Below, one piece after another: positions 33,583-42,678 of a DNA stretch of 64,000 nt. Source of the DNA: Candidatus Ruminococcus avistercoris (GTDB lineage: Bacteria > Bacillota > Clostridia > Lachnospirales > Lachnospiraceae); contig DWVJ01000004.1 of the NCBI GenBank assembly GCA_019120315.1, positions 1 through 64,000 of the forward strand, read 5' to 3'. The notes beneath the pieces were generated by a model. That model worked only from the letters and a program-made list of their open reading frames with translations, searched no databases and was not told the origin of the DNA. Position numbers and translations under genes: made by a program. Every line of letters starts with the position of its first letter. Position 1 is the stretch's first letter.

Positions 33583-35733
33583 ATGGGCACGTGTTTGATT
33601 TGGTGGGGAACGCTGCTGATACTGGGCGCAGCTTTTATGCCTCTTTCCAGGATCGTGTTTCAAAATTTCAGAGACGGCGGATGGCTGTTTTCCAAAGTAC
33701 TGGGGGTGGCGCTGCCGGGCTTCTTTCTCTGGGTGCTGGTCTGCGCGGGGATCCTTCCCTTCACGCCGGCTTCCTGCATCGGCGTCGCGGTATGCGGTAT
33801 CCTGCTGAATATCGTAATATTCTGGTATCGCCTGAAGAAGGGCAAAAGCGTTTTCTGGCTGACAAGGGAGAACGGATATCTGATCATCGGCGAGGAAGTT
33901 CTGTTCCTTTTGCTGTTTCTTGGCTGGACTTACCTGGCGGCGTTTCATGCGGAGGCTTACGGAACGGAAAAATTCATGGATTATGGTTTTATGGCATCCA
34001 TGATGCGCAGTACGCAGCTGCCGGCTCCTGACATCTGGTACGGCGGAGAAGCCATCAACTATTATTACGGCGGACAGTATTTTGCCGTCTTCCTTACGAA
34101 GCTGACCTTTACCAGGATCCAGGAGACGTACCATGTGATGAGAACGCTGGTGGCCGCGCTGGCCTTTGTGCTGCCCTTTGCCCTGGTGCGCCAGATCTGG
34201 GAGGACAGGAGTAAAAGGAGGCGTTCCCGGGCCGCGGCCCCCGTTGGCGTTCTGGCGGGAATGGCCGTCTCCATGGCGGGTAATATGCATTATGTGCTGG
34301 CTGCCCATCTTCTGAAGTGGCTGCGGGGCTTTCTGGGACACGACAGCGATTATACCTACTGGTTTCCCAATTCCACCCGCTATATCGGCTATTATCCGGA
34401 AGGAAATGATAAAACGATCCACGAATTCCCGGCCTATTCCTTTGTGCTGGGGGATCTGCACGCCCATGTGGTCAATCTGATGTTTGTGCTGCTGGTGGTG
34501 GGGATGACGTATGCCTTTATGAAAAGGCCGGTGGTGACCGCGGCAAAAAGAAAGAGCATGAGCTTAAAACAGCGGATAATGCATGATTTCCTGCAGATTC
34601 ACATCCTGCTGTTCGGCCTTTTTACCGGCATCTTTCATTTTACCAACTACTGGGATTTTGCCATCTATCTGGTGGTGATTCTGGCGGTGGTGGTTTGCCG
34701 TAATCTCTGGGAAGGAGATTTTTCATGGAAATACGCGGTAGGGAAGAGTTTTCTGCAGGGGATCTGGATATTCCTGTTGTCTACCCTGGCGGCGCTTCCC
34801 TTTACCCTTAGCTTTCAGACTATGGTATCGGGAATCGCACTGGCAAAAAACCACAGTTCGTTAAAACAGCTGGCTGTGGTGTGGGGGCTGCCCTTTGTCA
34901 TGTGTCTGGTATTTCTGGTCAGCGTGACGTCAGTGGCCATAAAAAAACGGGGAGATATGGGACGTTTCCGCAGTATTTTCTGTAAAATGAGTCTGCAGGA
35001 TCTCTATATCGCAGGTCTTGCCCTGTGTGCCATGGGGCTGGTGGTGATTCCGGAACTGATCTATGTGCGGGACATTTATGAGGAAGGGTTTGCCCGGGCC
35101 AATACCATGTTTAAACTGACTTATCAGGCATTCACCCTGTTTGGAATCTGCATGGCTTATATATTGATGCGCTTTTTGCTGCATCGCTCCCGCAGACTGT
35201 ATGTCACTGGCATCGTGACCGGCGTCTGTCTGGTGTCCACCTTCGGTTATATCATCAACGCCTGTTCCGCCTGGTACGGAACCGATCTGTCCTTGAAAAA
35301 CTATCCGGGGCTGGATGCCACGGCCTATCTGGAGGAGAAATTTCCGCAAGACGCGGCGGCCATCGACTGGCTCAATGAAAATGTGACGGGAAGTCCGGTG
35401 ATCCTGGAAGCCTGCGGCGACAGCTATTCCGATTATGAGAGGGTGTCAGCCATGACAGGACTGCCCTGTGTACTGGGCTGGTATGTCCATGAATGGCTGT
35501 GGCGCGGCGATACCCAGGATCTCAACGAGCGGAAGGCGGATGTGGAGGCCATCTACACGGCGCAGGATGAAAAGACGGCCGGCCGGCTGCTGGACAAGTA
35601 CCAGGTGAAATACATCTATGTGGGGACGCTGGAACGGGAAGCCTACGGCGTTTTGGATGATACCCTGCTGAAAAGCCTGGGAACGGTAGTTTTTGAAGAA
35701 AATGATACGTATATTGTTGAAATAAGCAGATAA
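33583..35733 (+). CDS. DUF2298 multi-spanning membrane protein (putative GT-C-type transferase)
   Basis: A 716-residue protein with roughly a dozen membrane helices and a short extracytoplasmic C-terminal domain. The first large loop carries G-T-E-K-F-M-D-Y-G-F near 127 and the family motif E-A-I-N-Y-Y-Y-G-G-Q near 156; G-D-L-H-A-H follows near residue 300. Acidic residues in the first loop and many helices are features of GT-C glycosyltransferases that use lipid-linked sugars, but activity of this family is not established as far as I know. The operon partner is a DPM1-like enzyme. TAGGAGG lies before the start. The coaBC promoter is inside its 3' end. Confidence 0.82.
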   Translation: MGTCLIWWGTLLILGAAFMPLSRIVFQNFRDGGWLFSKVLGVALPGFFLWVLVCAGILPFTPASCIGVAVCGILLNIVIFWYRLKKGKSVFWLTRENGYLIIGEEVLFLLLFLGWTYLAAFHAEAYGTEKFMDYGFMASMMRSTQLPAPDIWYGGEAINYYYGGQYFAVFLTKLTFTRIQETYHVMRTLVAALAFVLPFALVRQIWEDRSKRRRSRAAAPVGVLAGMAVSMAGNMHYVLAAHLLKWLRGFLGHDSDYTYWFPNSTRYIGYYPEGNDKTIHEFPAYSFVLGDLHAHVVNLMFVLLVVGMTYAFMKRPVVTAAKRKSMSLKQRIMHDFLQIHILLFGLFTGIFHFTNYWDFAIYLVVILAVVVCRNLWEGDFSWKYAVGKSFLQGIWIFLLSTLAALPFTLSFQTMVSGIALAKNHSSLKQLAVVWGLPFVMCLVFLVSVTSVAIKKRGDMGRFRSIFCKMSLQDLYIAGLALCAMGLVVIPELIYVRDIYEEGFARANTMFKLTYQAFTLFGICMAYILMRFLLHRSRRLYVTGIVTGVCLVSTFGYIINACSAWYGTDLSLKNYPGLDATAYLEEKFPQDAAAIDWLNENVTGSPVILEACGDSYSDYERVSAMTGLPCVLGWYVHEWLWRGDTQDLNERKADVEAIYTAQDEKTAGRLLDKYQVKYIYVGTLEREAYGVLDDTLLKSLGTVVFEENDTYIVEISR

Positions 35734-35745
35734 TTTCTATATAAT
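35717..35745 (+). promoter_or_regulatory. Promoter of coaBC
   Basis: TTGAAA (35717-35722), 17 bases, TATAAT (35740-35745); the -35 box lies in the last codons of the DUF2298 gene. Confidence 0.8.
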
Positions 35746-35790
35746 AATCAGGATGTATAAAAAGAGAAACGGATAGGGAAGGGGAAAAAC

Positions 35791-36981
35791 ATGTTAAAGG
35801 GAAAGACCGTGCTTCTGGGTGTGTGCGGCGGAATCGCCGCCTACAAAACGGCGTCGCTGGCCAGTATGCTGGTGAAGCAGGAGGCGGATGTCCACGTGAT
35901 CATGACGGAGCACGCGGTAAATTTTATCAATCCGATTACCTTTGAGACCTTGACGGGAAACAAGTGTATCGTAGATACCTTTGACCGCAATTTCCAGCAC
36001 AATGTGGAACATGTATCGCTGGGAAAACGGGCAGACGTACTGCTGGTGGCTCCGGCTACCGCCAACGTGATCGGCAAGATGGCAGCGGGAATCGCAGACG
36101 ATATGCTGACCACCACCTTTCTGGCCTGCCGCTGCCCCGTCCTGATCGCGCCGGCTATGAATACGGCCATGTATCAGAACCCGATCGTGCAGGATAATTT
36201 GAAAAAGCTGGCCGGATACGGCTGCCGGGTGATCGAAGCCGCCAGCGGATGGCTGGCCTGCGGCGATACAGGCGCCGGGAAAATGCCGGAACCGGAGGTT
36301 TTGTACTCCCATATTGAAAAGGAAATCGCCTGCCCAAAAGATATGCAGGGGCTGAATGTGCTGGTGACTGCAGGACCCACCAGGGAATCTCTGGATCCGG
36401 TACGCTATATCACCAACCATTCTTCCGGTAAGATGGGATACGCCCTTGCCAAAGCGGCTATGCTAAGGGGAGCCAAGGTGACGCTGGTCAGCGGGCCAGT
36501 TTCTCTGACGCCGCCTCTTTCGGTGAAGGTAATTCCCATCGTCAGCGCCCAGGATATGTACAAGGCGGTGACGGAGAATTTCCCGCAGCAGGATATCGTG
36601 ATCAAGGCGGCGGCTGTGGCGGATTACCGGCCGGCTGTGGTGAGCAGCGAGAAAGTAAAGAAAAAAGAGGAACAGTTCCTGCTTCCCATGGAGCGCACCC
36701 GGGATATTCTGCAGTACCTGGGCGAGCATAAAAGAAAAGACCAGTATCTGTGCGGTTTTTCCATGGAAACGGAACATATGATTGGTAATTCCAGGGTCAA
36801 GCTTGAGAAAAAGCATCTGGATATGATTGTGGCGAACAATCTGAAAGAGGCCGGAGCCGGATTCCAGGCGGATACCAATGTGGTGACCCTGATTACACAG
36901 GAGGAGGAGGTCCCCCTCGGACTGATGAGCAAAGAAGAGGCGGCCCATTCCATCCTGGATAAAATATTAAGCAACCGGTAA
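35791..36981 (+). CDS. coaBC: Bifunctional phosphopantothenoylcysteine synthetase/decarboxylase
   Basis: Catalyses two middle steps of coenzyme A synthesis. The 396 residues comprise an N-terminal flavin-dependent decarboxylase (G-V-C-G-G-I-A-A-Y-K near 10, A-P-A-T-A-N-V near 86, P-A-M-N near 119) and a C-terminal CTP-dependent ligase (T-A-G-P-T-R-E near 192, N-H-S-S-G-K-M-G near 209). It starts a cluster with the probable pantothenate transporter gene and coaX. Confidence 0.97.
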   Translation: MLKGKTVLLGVCGGIAAYKTASLASMLVKQEADVHVIMTEHAVNFINPITFETLTGNKCIVDTFDRNFQHNVEHVSLGKRADVLLVAPATANVIGKMAAGIADDMLTTTFLACRCPVLIAPAMNTAMYQNPIVQDNLKKLAGYGCRVIEAASGWLACGDTGAGKMPEPEVLYSHIEKEIACPKDMQGLNVLVTAGPTRESLDPVRYITNHSSGKMGYALAKAAMLRGAKVTLVSGPVSLTPPLSVKVIPIVSAQDMYKAVTENFPQQDIVIKAAAVADYRPAVVSSEKVKKKEEQFLLPMERTRDILQYLGEHKRKDQYLCGFSMETEHMIGNSRVKLEKKHLDMIVANNLKEAGAGFQADTNVVTLITQEEEVPLGLMSKEEAAHSILDKILSNR

Positions 36982-37049
36982 ACGCCATCGTAAGATGGAA
37001 GCACATGTATTGTATCCCCAAAGAGCGGGAACAGTAACAGGAGGAAAAA

Positions 37050-37712
37050 ATGAATAACAAGGGAACGGCAACCATGTCACAGACAAAAGCCATGACGCAG
37101 GTGGCACTTTTCGCTGCACTGATTTTTATCATGGCCTTCACACCATTTCTCGGGTATATCCCGCTGGGATTTACGAGAGCCACCATCATCCACATCCCGG
37201 TCATCATCGGTTCGCTGATGCTGGGGCCCAAAAGGGGAGCGGCATTGGGATTTGTATTCGGACTGACCAGCTTTATCAACAATACCATCAATCCCAGCGT
37301 CACATCCTTCGTCTTCACCCCATTTTATTCGCTGGGTGAGTACAGCGGCGGATTCGGAAGCATCCTGATCTGCTTTCTGCCCCGGATCCTGGTGGGCGTG
37401 GTGCCTTACTACGTGTATCGGCTGGTGACAAAAATTGCCGGAAAATGGGAGAAAAAAGGTACGGCTGCCGGGCTGGCGCTGGCCGGGCTTTCCGGATCGC
37501 TGACCAACACGCTTTTGGTCATGCACATGATTTTGCTGTTTTTCGGCCATGATTATGCGATGGCCAGTGAGATCACCGGAAACGTATATCTGGCCATTCT
37601 GGCGGTGATCGGCATCAACGGCGTGCCGGAGGCCATCGTGGCGGCGGTGATCGTCATGTTGATCGGCAAAGTGCTGATGAACACCAAAGTAATGAAAAAC
37701 ATAGGAGTATAG
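37050..37712 (+). CDS. panT: ECF transporter S component, probably pantothenate-specific
   Basis: A 220-residue membrane protein with about six helices, of the energy-coupling-factor substrate-binding type. F-T-P-F-L-G-Y-I-P-L-G near residue 30 and G-F-V-F-G-L-T-S-F near 69 fit the PanT branch. The substrate call rests on its position between coaBC and coaX, both acting on pantothenate. The ATPase and EcfT subunits must be encoded elsewhere. AGGAGG precedes the start. Confidence 0.85.
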   Translation: MNNKGTATMSQTKAMTQVALFAALIFIMAFTPFLGYIPLGFTRATIIHIPVIIGSLMLGPKRGAALGFVFGLTSFINNTINPSVTSFVFTPFYSLGEYSGGFGSILICFLPRILVGVVPYYVYRLVTKIAGKWEKKGTAAGLALAGLSGSLTNTLLVMHMILLFFGHDYAMASEITGNVYLAILAVIGINGVPEAIVAAVIVMLIGKVLMNTKVMKNIGV

Positions 37713-37715
37713 GAA

Positions 37716-38483
37716 ATGATTCTGGCAATCGACATCGGAAATACCAACATCGTCATTGGCTGTGTGGATGAAAAAAAGACATATTTTATCGAAAGGCTGG
37801 CAACGGTAAAAACCAAGACGGAGCTGGAGTACGCCATTGACATCAAGGTAGTGCTGGAACTGTACGGCATTTCCAGGGAAGACATCAAAGGCGGGATCAT
37901 CTGTTCCGTAGTGCCTCAGATTACCAGCATCGTCCGTCTGGCTGCGGAGAAAGTGCTGCGCCGCCAGATCCTGGTGGTGGGTCCCGGCATCAAAACGGGT
38001 CTGAATATTCTCATGGACAATCCGGCTCAGCTGGGAAGTGATCTGGTGGCCGGAGCGGTGGCGGGGATCAATGAATATCCTCTGCCGCTGATCATCCTGG
38101 ATATGGGCACGGCCACCACCATCTGCGTGATCGACGAGAAGAAAAACTATATCGGAGGCATGATTCTTCCCGGGGTGATGGTTTCTTTAAATTCACTGAC
38201 GGCCCATGCTGCGCAGCTGCAGGGGATCAGTCTGGAACCGCCCAGGCAGATGATCGGGAAGAATACCATTGACTGTATGAAAAGCGGGATTATCAACGGA
38301 AACGCCGCCGTGGTGGACGGCATGATCGACCGCATCGAAGAGGAAATCGGCAAAAAGGCCACGGCGGTGGCCACAGGCGGTCTGGCCAAAGCCATCGTGC
38401 CTTACTGCAGGCGGAAGGTGATTCTGGATGACAATCTGCTGTTAAAGGGACTTTTGATTATTTACAACAAGAACAAGGGCTGA
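37716..38483 (+). CDS. coaX: Type III pantothenate kinase
   Basis: Phosphorylates pantothenate, the first step of coenzyme A synthesis. The 255-residue protein opens with the ATP-binding D-I-G-N-T-N of the ASKHA fold, and has G-S-D-L-V-A-G near 108 and D-M-G-T-A-T-T near 128. It starts 3 bases after the panT stop, and feoA begins 5 bases after its own stop. Confidence 0.97.
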   Translation: MILAIDIGNTNIVIGCVDEKKTYFIERLATVKTKTELEYAIDIKVVLELYGISREDIKGGIICSVVPQITSIVRLAAEKVLRRQILVVGPGIKTGLNILMDNPAQLGSDLVAGAVAGINEYPLPLIILDMGTATTICVIDEKKNYIGGMILPGVMVSLNSLTAHAAQLQGISLEPPRQMIGKNTIDCMKSGIINGNAAVVDGMIDRIEEEIGKKATAVATGGLAKAIVPYCRRKVILDDNLLLKGLLIIYNKNKG

Positions 38484-38488
38484 AAAAG

Positions 38489-38725
38489 ATGAAATTAATC
38501 GAGGGAGAGAAAGGAAAAACTTATCTTGTGGAGCAGATGGATCTGCCCATGAATATTGACCGGCGTCTGGCCGCCCTGGGCATGACCGGGCAGGCCAGAG
38601 TCAGTGTGCTGAACAAAAAGAAAAAGGGAGCGCTGATCATCAACGTGCGGGGAACCCGCTTTGCCATTGGAAAGCATATCGCGGAGAACATCGAGGTAGA
38701 GGAGGATATGTCTGATGGGAGATAG
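38489..38725 (+). CDS. feoA: Ferrous iron transport protein A
   Basis: A 78-residue SH3-like cytoplasmic protein that assists the FeoB iron channel. R-R-L-A-A-L-G-M near residue 25 and R-G-T-R-F-A-I-G near 55 are typical. The ribosome-binding site before it is weak, so it probably depends on coaX translation; it overlaps feoB by 11 bases. Confidence 0.93.
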   Translation: MKLIEGEKGKTYLVEQMDLPMNIDRRLAALGMTGQARVSVLNKKKKGALIINVRGTRFAIGKHIAENIEVEEDMSDGR

Positions 38726-40760
38726 AATTCGGGTGGGTTTCATGGGGAACCCCAATTGCGGAAAAACCACGCTTTTTAACGCGTATACGGGAGCAAACCT
38801 GAAAGTGGCCAACTGGCCCGGCGTGACGGTGGAGAAGGTGGAAGGCTCCATGAAGTTTCAGGGATACGATCTGCAGCTGGTAGATCTGCCGGGAACCTAC
38901 AGCCTGACCTCTTATACCATGGAAGAAGTTGTGGCCAGGCAGTATGTGCAAAGCGACGAGGTGGATGTGATCATCGATGTGGCGGATGCCTCGGCGCTGG
39001 AGAGAAATCTTTATCTGACGCTTCAGCTGATCGAACTGGGCAAGCCGGTGGTTCTGGCTCTGAATATGATGGATATCGTGGAAAAAAGAGGCATGGAGAT
39101 CGACCTTCACCGCCTGCCGGAAATGCTGGGAATCCCGGTGATCCCCGTCAGCGCCAGGAAGAAAAAAGGGCTGGACATTCTCATGCATGCGGTGATCCAC
39201 CATAAGGATTTCCTGGAAAAGCAGCCGCTGATCCATCACCATGATACCCATTCCGCTCATCCTCATCAGCATCATAAGGAATTTGTCATGGTGTACAGCG
39301 ATGAGATCGAAGATAAAATCGATCTGTTAAAAGAGCGTCTGCGGGAACGATATCCAAACCTGGAGAAGTACCGCTACTATGCGATCAAGTACCTGGAGGA
39401 TGACGAGGAGGTCAAAAAGCAGGTTCCCATCGACACAGCGGATATTCTGGAGAAAAGTTATGAAACACAGATTATCAAGGAAAAATATGATTTCATCGAG
39501 GAAGTGATCCAGGAGACGCTGGTGAACAAAGCGCAGAAAGCGGAGGCGACGGATAAAATAGACCGCTGGCTGACGGACCGGATCTGGGGACTGCCGACCT
39601 TTCTGCTGATCATGGCGCTGGTTTTCATCCTTACCTTTACGGTGGGGGACTGGCTGAAGGGATATATGGGCGTGCTGCTGGAAATGATTTCCGGCGGCGT
39701 CGGTACCTTTCTGGACAGCGTGGGCGTGGCTCCCTGGCTGATCTCGCTGATTGTGGACGGCATTATATCCGGTGTGGGCGGCATCCTTACCTTCCTTCCC
39801 AATATCTTCATCCTGTTTCTGGCGCTGGCTTTCCTGGAGGACAGCGGCTACATGGCCAGGGCGGCTTATGTGATGGACAGCCTGATGGGAAAACTGGGAC
39901 TTTCCGGCCGCTCGTTCATCCCCATGATCTTGGGATTTGGCTGTACCGTGCCGGCGATCATGGCCTCCCGTGCCCTGGAGGATAAAAAAGACCGTCTGAA
40001 GACCATGCTGGTGACGCCCTTTATGTCCTGCAGCGCAAGGCTGCCGGTGTATGTGCTGTTTTCTGAGGCCTTTTTCGGCAAGTATGCGGCGGCGGCGGCT
40101 TTCTCCATGTATGTGCTGGGGATGGCGGTGGCCATAGGGGTGGCCTATCTGATCCATCTGCTGGACAGGAAAAAAGCCGAGAATAATCTGTTGATTGAAC
40201 TGCCGGAATACAAGGCGCCCAGCGCCAGGACCGTATGGATTTACGTGTGGGAAAAAGTAAAGGATTATCTGACAAAAGCGGGAACGACGATTTTTATCGC
40301 TTCCATTTTCATGTGGTTCGTGCTGAATTTCGGCCCGGCCGGTTACGTGACGGATATTTCCCAGAGTTTCGGATCCGCCGTAGGAAAAGCGATCGTTCCC
40401 ATGTTTACTCCCCTGGGTCTGGGACACTGGCAGCTGGTGGTTGCGCTGATTGCGGGAATTTCCGCCAAGGAAGTGGTGGTATCCAGCTGTTCCGTATTGT
40501 TTGGCATCAGTAATATCACAGCGCCTTCCGGGATGTCCATGCTGGCGTCCGCCCTTGGCAGCGCCGGATTCGGCCCGCTGAACGCCTACTGTATGATGAC
40601 CTTCAGTCTGCTGTACATACCATGTATCGCCACGCTGGCAACGGTAAAAAGAGAGTCCGGAAGCACCAAGTGGATGCTGGGAACGGCGCTGTTTCAGCTG
40701 GCGGTGGCCTGGATCATTACCTTTATCATCTATCAGGCCGGAAGGCTGCTGGGACTGTAA
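38715..40760 (+). CDS. feoB: Ferrous iron transporter FeoB with histidine-rich loop
   Basis: Imports Fe2+ under anaerobic conditions. The 681 residues comprise an N-terminal G protein (G1 G-N-P-N-C-G-K-T at 11-18, G3 D-L-P-G at 57-60, G4 N-M-M-D at 117-120, G5 S-A-R near 146) and a C-terminal membrane part with two Gate regions (F-G-C-T-V-P-A-I-M near 414). Unusual is a histidine-rich stretch at 174-187 holding 8 His, just after the G domain, which could hold metal ions. GAGG lies 9 bases before the ATG. Confidence 0.97.
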   Translation: MGDRIRVGFMGNPNCGKTTLFNAYTGANLKVANWPGVTVEKVEGSMKFQGYDLQLVDLPGTYSLTSYTMEEVVARQYVQSDEVDVIIDVADASALERNLYLTLQLIELGKPVVLALNMMDIVEKRGMEIDLHRLPEMLGIPVIPVSARKKKGLDILMHAVIHHKDFLEKQPLIHHHDTHSAHPHQHHKEFVMVYSDEIEDKIDLLKERLRERYPNLEKYRYYAIKYLEDDEEVKKQVPIDTADILEKSYETQIIKEKYDFIEEVIQETLVNKAQKAEATDKIDRWLTDRIWGLPTFLLIMALVFILTFTVGDWLKGYMGVLLEMISGGVGTFLDSVGVAPWLISLIVDGIISGVGGILTFLPNIFILFLALAFLEDSGYMARAAYVMDSLMGKLGLSGRSFIPMILGFGCTVPAIMASRALEDKKDRLKTMLVTPFMSCSARLPVYVLFSEAFFGKYAAAAAFSMYVLGMAVAIGVAYLIHLLDRKKAENNLLIELPEYKAPSARTVWIYVWEKVKDYLTKAGTTIFIASIFMWFVLNFGPAGYVTDISQSFGSAVGKAIVPMFTPLGLGHWQLVVALIAGISAKEVVVSSCSVLFGISNITAPSGMSMLASALGSAGFGPLNAYCMMTFSLLYIPCIATLATVKRESGSTKWMLGTALFQLAVAWIITFIIYQAGRLLGL

Positions 40761-40808
40761 AATCAGGCCGGAAGAGCAAACTGGCATCAAAAGAGAGGAG
40801 AGACCAAA

Positions 40809-42086
40809 ATGAGTTATCAAAAAGAAACGATCTGCGTACAGGGAGGATGGCAGCCGGGAAACGGTGAACCCCGGGTGCTCCCCATTTATCAGAGTACCAC
40901 ATTTAAATATTCCACCAGTGAAGAGATGGGAAAACTCTTTGATCTGGAAAAGGACGGCTACTTTTATTCCCGCCTGCAAAATCCCACCAACGATGTGGTG
41001 GCGCAAAAGATCTGCGACCTGGAAGGAGGCGTGGCGGCCATGCTGACTTCATCGGGACAGGCAGCCACCATGTTTGCCGTGACCAATATCTGCGAAGCCG
41101 GGGATCACATTGTGTGTGCCGCCAAGGTGTACGGGGGAACCTCCAATCTGCTGGCGGTGACGCTGAAACGGTTCGGGATCGAAGTGACGCTGGTAGATCA
41201 GGACGATCCCAAGGAGGAACTGGCGAAAGGCTTTCGGCCCAATACCAAAGCGGTGTTTGCAGAGACAGTTTCCAACCCTGCAGGCGTCATTTTGGATATT
41301 GAAAAGTTTGCAGCTTTAGCCCATGAACACCGTGTACCCCTGATCTGTGACAATACCTTTGCCACGCCCATTCACTGCCGTCCCTTTGAATTCGGAGCGG
41401 ACATTGTAACGCACTCCACCACAAAATATATGGACGGACATGCCATGGCGCTGGGCGGCTGTATCGTGGACAGCGGCAATTTTGACTGGGATGGCAACAA
41501 GGACAAATATCCGGGTCTGACCACGCCGGACGAGTCCTATCATGGCGTCGTTTACACCGAGCGTTTCGGGAAAAAGGCTTATATCACCAAAGCTACTGTA
41601 CAGCTGATGCGGGATATGGGAGCCTGTCAGTCTCCCCAGAATGCCTTCCTGACCAATATCGGCCTGGAAACGCTTCACCTTAGAATGCCGCGCCACTATG
41701 AGAATGCGCTGAAGGTGGCTCAGTTTCTGGAAAATCATGAAAAAGTGGCCTGGGTGGAATTCTCCGGGTTAAAAAGCAGCAAGTATTATGAACTGGCTCA
41801 AAAATATATGCCAAATGGAACCTGCGGCGTACTTTCCTTCGGTCCCAAGGGCGGCAAAGAAGGAGCCATGCGGTTTACCAACGCGCTGAAGATGATTGCC
41901 ATCGTCACCCACGTGGCGGATGCCCGCTCCTGTGTTCTGCACCCGGCCAGCCATACCCATCGTCAGCTCAATGAGGAACAGCTGCTGGAAGCAGGGGTGC
42001 TTCCAGATCTGATCCGGCTTTCCGTGGGAATCGAAAACGTGGACGATATCATCGCGGATCTGGATCAGGCGCTGCAGGCGGTATAA
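40809..42086 (+). CDS. metY: O-acetylhomoserine sulfhydrylase
   Basis: A pyridoxal-phosphate enzyme of 425 aa that makes homocysteine from O-acetylhomoserine and sulphide. Lys206 in S-T-T-K-Y is the cofactor-binding lysine, and Y-S-R-L-Q-N-P-T near 55 and S-S-G-Q-A-A near 79 are family landmarks. The long insertion near residue 230 separates MetY from the shorter cystathionine synthases. The ribosome-binding site is GAGAGGAG. No S-box or T-box leader is seen in the 48 bases before it. Confidence 0.94.
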   Translation: MSYQKETICVQGGWQPGNGEPRVLPIYQSTTFKYSTSEEMGKLFDLEKDGYFYSRLQNPTNDVVAQKICDLEGGVAAMLTSSGQAATMFAVTNICEAGDHIVCAAKVYGGTSNLLAVTLKRFGIEVTLVDQDDPKEELAKGFRPNTKAVFAETVSNPAGVILDIEKFAALAHEHRVPLICDNTFATPIHCRPFEFGADIVTHSTTKYMDGHAMALGGCIVDSGNFDWDGNKDKYPGLTTPDESYHGVVYTERFGKKAYITKATVQLMRDMGACQSPQNAFLTNIGLETLHLRMPRHYENALKVAQFLENHEKVAWVEFSGLKSSKYYELAQKYMPNGTCGVLSFGPKGGKEGAMRFTNALKMIAIVTHVADARSCVLHPASHTHRQLNEEQLLEAGVLPDLIRLSVGIENVDDIIADLDQALQAV

Positions 42087-42121
42087 GGCAGAAGAAAAAA
42101 CAAAAAGAGGAGGGAATGACG

Positions 42122-42664
42122 ATGAGAATAAACGCAGCCGATACCATGGCTTTGATCGTGGATTATCAGGAGAGTCTGATGAAGGTCATGTACCAGGGAG
42201 AAGAACTGGAGAAGAAGGCAGGGACGCTGATCCGGGGACTGAAAACCCTGGGTATTCCCATGGTAATTACTCAGCAATATACCAAGGGTCTGGGGAAATC
42301 CGTGGATACCATTTACGAGGCGGCAGAAACGCAGGAGTATATGGATAAGATGACCTTCAGCTGCTACAAGGATGAGAAGATAGCCGATGTGATAGATCGA
42401 AGCGGAAAAAAGAACATCATCATCTGCGGCATCGAGACCCATATCTGTGTTCTGCAGACCTGCATCGATCTGAAAGCGGCAGGCTATCAGCCGGTGCTGG
42501 TGACGGACTGCGTCAGCTCCCGCAGCAAAAGCGACAAAGGAACAGGGATCCAAAGAGCCATCCAGGAGGGCGTGCTGGTGACCAGCTGCGAGTCCATCCT
42601 TTTTGAACTTCTGGAACGAGCCGGAAGCGAGACCTTTAAGAAGATTTCCAAGTTGATTAAATAA
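42122..42664 (+). CDS. Isochorismatase-family cysteine hydrolase
   Basis: A 180-residue hydrolase. The triad appears as Asp in I-V-D-Y-Q-E near residue 14, Lys in D-K-M-T-F near 80 and Cys in E-T-H-I-C-V-L-Q near 111. Members cleave isochorismate, nicotinamide or other amides; this one belongs to a group of unknown substrate. ATG at 42122 lies 8 bases after AGGAGG, while ATG at 42116 is too near. Its stop overlaps the next frame. Confidence 0.88.
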   Translation: MRINAADTMALIVDYQESLMKVMYQGEELEKKAGTLIRGLKTLGIPMVITQQYTKGLGKSVDTIYEAAETQEYMDKMTFSCYKDEKIADVIDRSGKKNIIICGIETHICVLQTCIDLKAAGYQPVLVTDCVSSRSKSDKGTGIQRAIQEGVLVTSCESILFELLERAGSETFKKISKLIK

Positions 42665-42678
42665 TGAGGAAAAATAAC

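Noticed and set aside
32854-34467. 537-residue minus-strand frame
   Set aside because: Antisense of the GT2 and DUF2298 genes, which have clear motifs and ribosome-binding sites.
40761-40808. S-box riboswitch before metY
   Set aside because: Only 48 bases separate feoB and metY and no conserved riboswitch core is seen.
39327-41006. 559-residue minus-strand frame
   Set aside because: Antisense of feoB; rich in His, Gln and Arg as expected of a shadow frame.
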